Shown here piece after piece: positions 60,603-64,000 of a stretch of DNA of 64,000 bases (positions are counted from its first letter, which is position 1; the number at the start of each line of letters is the position of its first letter). The notes under the pieces were generated by a model. That model made no database searches. It was not told the origin of the DNA and was given only the letters and a program-made list of their open reading frames with translations. This DNA is from Lysobacter helvus. GTDB lineage: Bacteria > Pseudomonadota > Gammaproteobacteria > Xanthomonadales > Xanthomonadaceae. The stretch spans positions 868,001 to 932,000 of the forward strand of contig NZ_AP024546.1 in NCBI RefSeq assembly GCF_018406645.1. Direction: 5' to 3'. The position numbers and the translations under genes are program-made.

Positions 60603-61394
60603 TTACTCCACCAGGTTCCGGCCGTGGTAGAGCTCTTCGATCTCGCGCTTCAACCGCGCTTCGATCTTCATGCGTTCCTTGAAGGACAAATTCTTCGCCT
60701 TCTCCTCGAACAGGTAGTTGTCGAGGTCGAACTCCTTCAGATGCATTTTCGTGTGGAAGATGTTTTCCTGGTAGACGTTGACGTCGAGCATCTCGTAGCG
60801 CGACTTCACGTTCTTGGCCAGGTAGTCCTGGATCGAGTTGATCTTGTGGTCGATGTAGTGCTTGCGGCCCTTGATGTCGCGGGTGAAGCCGCGCACGCGG
60901 TAGTCCATCACCACGATGTCCGATTCCAGGCTTTCGATCAGGTAGTTCAGGGCCTTCAGCGGCGAAATCACGCCGCACGTGGCCACGTCGATGTCGGCGC
61001 GGAACGTGGCGATGCCGTTGTCCGGATGCGTTTCCGGATACGTGTGGACCGTGATGTGCGACTTGTCCATGTGCGCGACCACCGCCTCGGAGATCACGCC
61101 CTTGGCGAGCGCCTTCTCCACCACCGGCTGTTCGCTGATCAGGATCGTCACCGACGCGCCCTGCGGGTCGTAGTCCTGGCGCGCCACGTTGAGGATGTTG
61201 GCGCCGATGATCTCCGCCACGTCCGTCAGGATCTGCGTGAGGCGGTCGGCGTTGTATTCCTCGTCGATGTACTCGATGTAGCGTCCGCGCTGCTCTTCCG
61301 ACACCGCGTAGCAGACGTCGTAGATGTTGAAGGACAGCGCCTTGGTCAGGTTGTTGAAACCCTGGAGCTTCAGGCGCGGCAGCGGCTTGACCAT
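60603..61394 (-). CDS. speD: S-adenosylmethionine decarboxylase proenzyme
   Basis: A 263-residue pyruvoyl enzyme that makes decarboxylated SAM for spermidine synthesis. It is the long gammaproteobacterial class (E. coli SpeD has 264 residues). Self-cleavage takes place at the serine of [12 protein letters not shown], giving the pyruvoyl group; [19 protein letters not shown] contains the conserved Cys acid/base. The start [15 protein letters not shown] matches the family, so the ATG at 61394 was taken and the longer frame to 61493 rejected. It is divergent from clp, sharing 162 bases that hold the promoters of both; no clear operator was seen in it. Confidence 0.95.
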   Translation of the reverse strand: MVKPLPRLKLQGFNNLTKALSFNIYDVCYAVSEEQRGRYIEYIDEEYNADRLTQILTDVAEIIGANILNVARQDYDPQGASVTILISEQPVVEKALAKGVISEAVVAHMDKSHITVHTYPETHPDNGIATFRADIDVATCGVISPLKALNYLIESLESDIVVMDYRVRGFTRDIKGRKHYIDHKINSIQDYLAKNVKSRYEMLDVNVYQENIFHTKMHLKEFDLDNYLFEEKAKNLSFKERMKIEARLKREIEELYHGRNLVE

Positions 61395-61556
61395 CGGTCG
61401 GGACCTCGAAGGGTGCGCGGCGAAGGGGGGCCGGCGAGGGGCGCGATTATGCGGCATGCGGCCCCCGCGGGGCATCGCGTCACGTGCACGCACTATTCCG
61501 CTGGCTCGGCTTTGGGGCTACGCTCCGGCGATCCCCCGAACAAAGCCCAAGTGCCC

Positions 61557-62249
61557 ATGAGCCCCAACCTGCCTGCGCACGCCACGCCGCTCCGCCGCGC
61601 GATCAGCCCGCTCGCGCCGGATGCCGCCACGCTCGAACGCTTCCTGGCGCAGTGCCACCGCCGCCGCTACCCCACCCGCACCGACGTGTTCCGCCCGGGC
61701 GACCCGGCCGGCACGCTGTACTACGTGGTCAACGGCTCCACCAGCATCATCACGGAAGAGGACGACGGCCGGGAGCTCGTGCTCGGCTATCTCGGCACCG
61801 GCGAGTTCGTCGGCGAGATGGGCCTGTTCATCGAAACCGAGCGGCGCGAAGTCGCGCTGCGCACGCGCACCCCGTGCGAACTGGCCGAGATCAGCTACGA
61901 GCGCCTCTACCAGCTGCTGCTCGGCCCCCTGATGCAGGACGCCCCGCGCATCCTCTACATGATCGGCTCGCAGCTCTCCCGCCGCCTGCTCGACACCAGC
62001 CGCAAGGCCGGCCGCCTGGCCTTCCTCGACGTCACCGACCGCATCGTGCGCACGCTGCACGACCTGGCCCGCGAGCCCGAGTCGATGAGCCACCCGCAGG
62101 GCACGCAGTTGCGCGTCTCGCGCCAGGAGCTCGCGCGCCTGGTCGGCTGCTCCCGCGAGATGGCCGGCCGCGTGCTGAAGAAGCTGGAAACCGAGGGCAA
62201 GCTGCACGCCCGCGGCAAGACCGTCGTGCTCTACGGGACGCGCGGCTGA
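61557..62249 (+). CDS. clp: CRP-like global regulator Clp
   Basis: A 230-residue transcription factor, exactly the length of Xanthomonas Clp. Residues 30-130 form a cyclic-nucleotide-binding-like beta-roll (YYVVNGSTSIITEEDDGREL, GEFVGEMGLFIETERREVAL), followed by the dimer helix and a winged HTH (SRQELARLVGCSREMAGRVL; the recognition helix is SREMAGRVLKKL). In Xanthomonas it controls hundreds of genes for secreted enzymes, exopolysaccharide and pili, and is released from DNA by cyclic di-GMP. That it acts the same way here is by homology. It is followed by a GNAT gene 1 base later, and the two are probably co-transcribed. Confidence 0.95.
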   Translation: MSPNLPAHATPLRRAISPLAPDAATLERFLAQCHRRRYPTRTDVFRPGDPAGTLYYVVNGSTSIITEEDDGRELVLGYLGTGEFVGEMGLFIETERREVALRTRTPCELAEISYERLYQLLLGPLMQDAPRILYMIGSQLSRRLLDTSRKAGRLAFLDVTDRIVRTLHDLAREPESMSHPQGTQLRVSRQELARLVGCSREMAGRVLKKLETEGKLHARGKTVVLYGTRG

Positions 62250-62250
62250 G

Positions 62251-62709
62251 ATGGGCGGCGCCGACGCCTCCGGCGCCACGATCCGCGTGCGCGGCGTCGA
62301 AGCCACCGACGCCGCGGCGGTCGGCACCCTGCTGGATGTCCTCGGGTATCCGTGCACGGAGGCCGAAGCCGTCGGGCGCATCGCGCACTACCGCACCGAC
62401 GACCGCCAGTTCCTGCTGCTCGCCGAACGCGACGGCACGCCCTGCGGCCTGGCCGCGGTGAAGCTCAACTACTCGCTCACGCGCGGCGCCGACGTCGCGC
62501 GCATCACCGCGCTCGTGGTCTCGCCGGATTGCCACGGCGAAGGCATCGGCCGCCGCCTGCTGCGCGAAGTGGAATCGCGTGCGCGCAAGGCGGGCGCGGT
62601 GCGCCTTGAAATCACCAGCAACCCCTCGCGTACCGGTGCGCACGCCTTCTACCACGCGTGCGGCTACGCCGATGGATCGCGGCACTTCGTGAAGCTGCTA
62701 GGCGACTGA
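62251..62709 (+). CDS. GNAT family N-acetyltransferase
   Basis: A 152-residue acetyltransferase. The N-terminal IRVRGVEATDAAAVGTLLDVL is the first strand and helix; the acetyl-CoA loop is CHGEGIGRRLLREVES (Q/R-x-x-G-x-G, with Gly-Glu-Gly-Ile-Gly); EITSNPSRTGAHAFYHACGY is the fourth-motif strand and helix, typical of the small phosphinothricin-acetyltransferase-like group. The substrate is unknown. It starts one base after the clp stop, and its last 12 bases overlap the end of the convergent HAD gene. It is probably translated from a clp transcript. Confidence 0.85.
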   Translation: MGGADASGATIRVRGVEATDAAAVGTLLDVLGYPCTEAEAVGRIAHYRTDDRQFLLLAERDGTPCGLAAVKLNYSLTRGADVARITALVVSPDCHGEGIGRRLLREVESRARKAGAVRLEITSNPSRTGAHAFYHACGYADGSRHFVKLLGD

Positions 62710-63423
62710 CGCCTTCGGCGCGTCGCCCCCGCGGCTCGCGCACCCCCAGTTGAGGATCGGCGTCCCGGGCGGCAGCGCGGCGCGGAAAGCATCGATGCGA
62801 CCGGGCTTCGGGTTCACCACCACCGGGCGCTTCGCCGCCTGCAGCAACGGCAAATCCGCCCAGCTGTCCGTATACGCCACTGCGATCGGGCCATAACCGG
62901 CGTCGCGCACCATGCGCATCTTGTTCGCGTGGTGGCAGTGTTCGCGCGTCACGAGGCCGCCGAGGAACGGGCGCGACAGGCTCCCGATCACGGGCAAATC
63001 CTGGTGCGCGACGAAATCGAGGATGGCGCGCGCGAGTTCCGGCGGCGCGCCCGTGGCGACCAGCACGCGATCGCCGGCGTCGCGGTGCTTCTGCAGCACG
63101 GCGAGCGCGACGGGTAACAGGCGGCGCCGGATGTTGGGCGCATCGTGCGACACGTAGTCGTCGATCAGCGCATCCAGGTCGTTGCGCGCGTGCAGGCCGA
63201 GCGTGCCGATCCAGAGGAACCCGGAGATCCCGTAGCGCCGCGTGGGCAGGAACGCCACCAGCGGCAGCAACACCGGCAAGGCCAGCAACGCCGCGATGCG
63301 CCGCGGCCAGCTCCGCTTGAGCAGCCACAGCACCAGGTGTCCGCCGGAATCGCCGTCGTAGAGCGTGTGGTCGAAGTCGAACACCACCAGCGGCGCGCCC
63401 GGCATCGGCGTCATCGCGCTCAT
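62698..63423 (-). CDS. HAD-family phosphatase, PgpC-like
   Basis: A 241-residue HAD hydrolase. Motif I is [17 protein letters not shown]; motif II is [15 protein letters not shown]; motif III/IV is [16 protein letters not shown]. Between residues 30 and 75 there is a hydrophobic stretch ([28 protein letters not shown]) that looks like the membrane-associated insert of PgpC (YfhB), the phosphatidylglycerophosphatase that makes phosphatidylglycerol. Length and order of parts agree with PgpC (211) rather than SerB. The assignment is from memory of that family, and other SerB-like HADs are possible. It overlaps trpC (ATGA) and the GNAT gene. Confidence 0.75.
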   Translation of the reverse strand: MSAMTPMPGAPLVVFDFDHTLYDGDSGGHLVLWLLKRSWPRRIAALLALPVLLPLVAFLPTRRYGISGFLWIGTLGLHARNDLDALIDDYVSHDAPNIRRRLLPVALAVLQKHRDAGDRVLVATGAPPELARAILDFVAHQDLPVIGSLSRPFLGGLVTREHCHHANKMRMVRDAGYGPIAVAYTDSWADLPLLQAAKRPVVVNPKPGRIDAFRAALPPGTPILNWGCASRGGDAPKASVA

Positions 63424-64000
63424 GCGAACAGCTCGCGCAGCGCGGTGCCCGGATCGCGCGCGCGCATGAAGGCTTCGCCGACCAGGAACGAATGCACGCC
63501 GTGGTCGCGCATGCGCGCCACATCGTCGCGCGTCGCGATGCCGCTCTCGGTGACGAGGATGCGGTCGGCCGGCACGGCGTCGCGCATGGCGATGGTCGTG
63601 TCGAGGCTGACGTCGAACGTGCGCAGGTTGCGGTTGTTGATGCCCAGCATCGGCGCGGGCACCTGCAGCGCGCGTTCGAGTTCGTCGATGTCGTGCACCT
63701 CCACCAGCACGTCCATGTCCAGTTCCAGCGCGAGCACGGTGAGGTCGGCCAGGCGCACGTCGTCGAGCGCGGCGACGATCAGCAGGATGCAGTCGGCGCC
63801 AAGCGCGCGCGCCTCGTACACCTGGTAGGCATCGATGGTGAAATCCTTGCGCAGCACCGGCAGCGAACACGCCGCGCGCGCTTGCTGCAGGTACGCATCG
63901 CTGCCCTGGAAATGGTCGACGTCGGTAAGCACGGACAGGCACGCCGCGCCGCCGGCTTCGTAACTGCGCGCGATCGCGGCGGGATCGAAGTCCGCGCGGA
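63420..64000 (-). CDS. trpC: Indole-3-glycerol-phosphate synthase, C-terminal part (truncated by window edge)
   Basis: Closes the indole ring in tryptophan synthesis. Only the C-terminal 193 or so residues are in the window and the frame stays open to the edge, so the start is beyond 64000. Seen are [20 protein letters not shown] near the edge, the catalytic lysine of [30 protein letters not shown], and the phosphate-binding [12 protein letters not shown] with [17 protein letters not shown] at the end. The following HAD gene overlaps it by ATGA, which is unusual for an otherwise standard trp gene. Confidence 0.95.
   Translation of the reverse strand, partial: RADFDPAAIARSYEAGGAACLSVLTDVDHFQGSDAYLQQARAACSLPVLRKDFTIDAYQVYEARALGADCILLIVAALDDVRLADLTVLALELDMDVLVEVHDIDELERALQVPAPMLGINNRNLRTFDVSLDTTIAMRDAVPADRILVTESGIATRDDVARMRDHGVHSFLVGEAFMRARDPGTALRELFA

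Overview
The window looks like a chromosomal segment of a GC-rich gammaproteobacterium of the Xanthomonadaceae (Lysobacteraceae), most like Lysobacter or a close relative. The evidence is the 230-residue Clp-type CRP regulator, the Xanthomonas-type short H-NS protein, and an LPS/O-antigen locus lying between etfBA and metB, which is the usual place for the hypervariable lps locus in xanthomonads. I see no transposase, CRISPR array, rRNA operon or prophage. Apart from two edge-truncated genes (valS, trpC) the genes appear intact.

Layout. (1) 1-6057: 3' end of valS, an acyltransferase-3 membrane protein, and a convergent MCE lipid-transport operon (STAS-fused permease, ATPase, MCE protein, auxiliary lipoprotein). 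(2) 6150-14300: mostly housekeeping genes: a ThrE-like exporter, proS with an H-NS gene behind it, two DUF4124 genes, pssA followed by a HolD-like gene and rimI in one overlapping operon, an AlkB-family gene and electron-transfer-flavoprotein:ubiquinone oxidoreductase. (3) 14370-19430: two tandem paralogous exported metzincin proteases, each ending in six FG-GAP/VCBS repeats. (4) 19651-22492: scoAB and the bifunctional GDP-mannose enzyme manC/xanB.

(5) 22636-42087: the O-antigen locus, built from two convergent, tightly overlapping gene trains. The plus-strand train starts with etfBA and continues into a NeuD-like acyltransferase, GtrA, a DegT aminotransferase and a GtrB-like glycosyltransferase. 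The minus-strand train runs cbs, metB, wzm, wzt, a 1078-residue methyltransferase/coiled-coil/glycosyltransferase fusion, hddA, gmhA, hddC, gmhB, two zinc-ribbon methyltransferases and a GT-C-like membrane protein. Together these genes predict an ABC-exported O-polysaccharide containing a D-glycero-D-manno-heptose donated by GDP-heptose, mannose-derived sugar and an N-acylated amino sugar, with a possible methyl-cap and coiled-coil length-control device.

(6) 42183-48151: a DUF465 gene, a possible 50-residue small ORF, an OmpA-like lipoprotein, pilU, maiA and fahA (tyrosine degradation), tRNA-Gln(CTG), rpsI and rplM. (7) 48300-59676: a minus-strand group made of a 3007-residue repeat-rich autotransporter with a probable TTG start, followed by a TIGR03032-like protein, an EF-hand protein and a GNAT-like protein. 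A good match to a Clp/CRP operator lies between the autotransporter and coq7. (8) 59895-64000: coq7, speD, the clp regulator itself, a GNAT acetyltransferase, a PgpC-like HAD phosphatase and the C-terminal part of trpC.

The most interesting parts are the fused methyltransferase/coiled-coil/glycosyltransferase next to a carbohydrate-binding Wzt, the GDP-heptose cassette, the tandem FG-GAP proteases, and the giant autotransporter with its putative Clp site. All functional statements are from reading sequence and recalling families; no database search was run.
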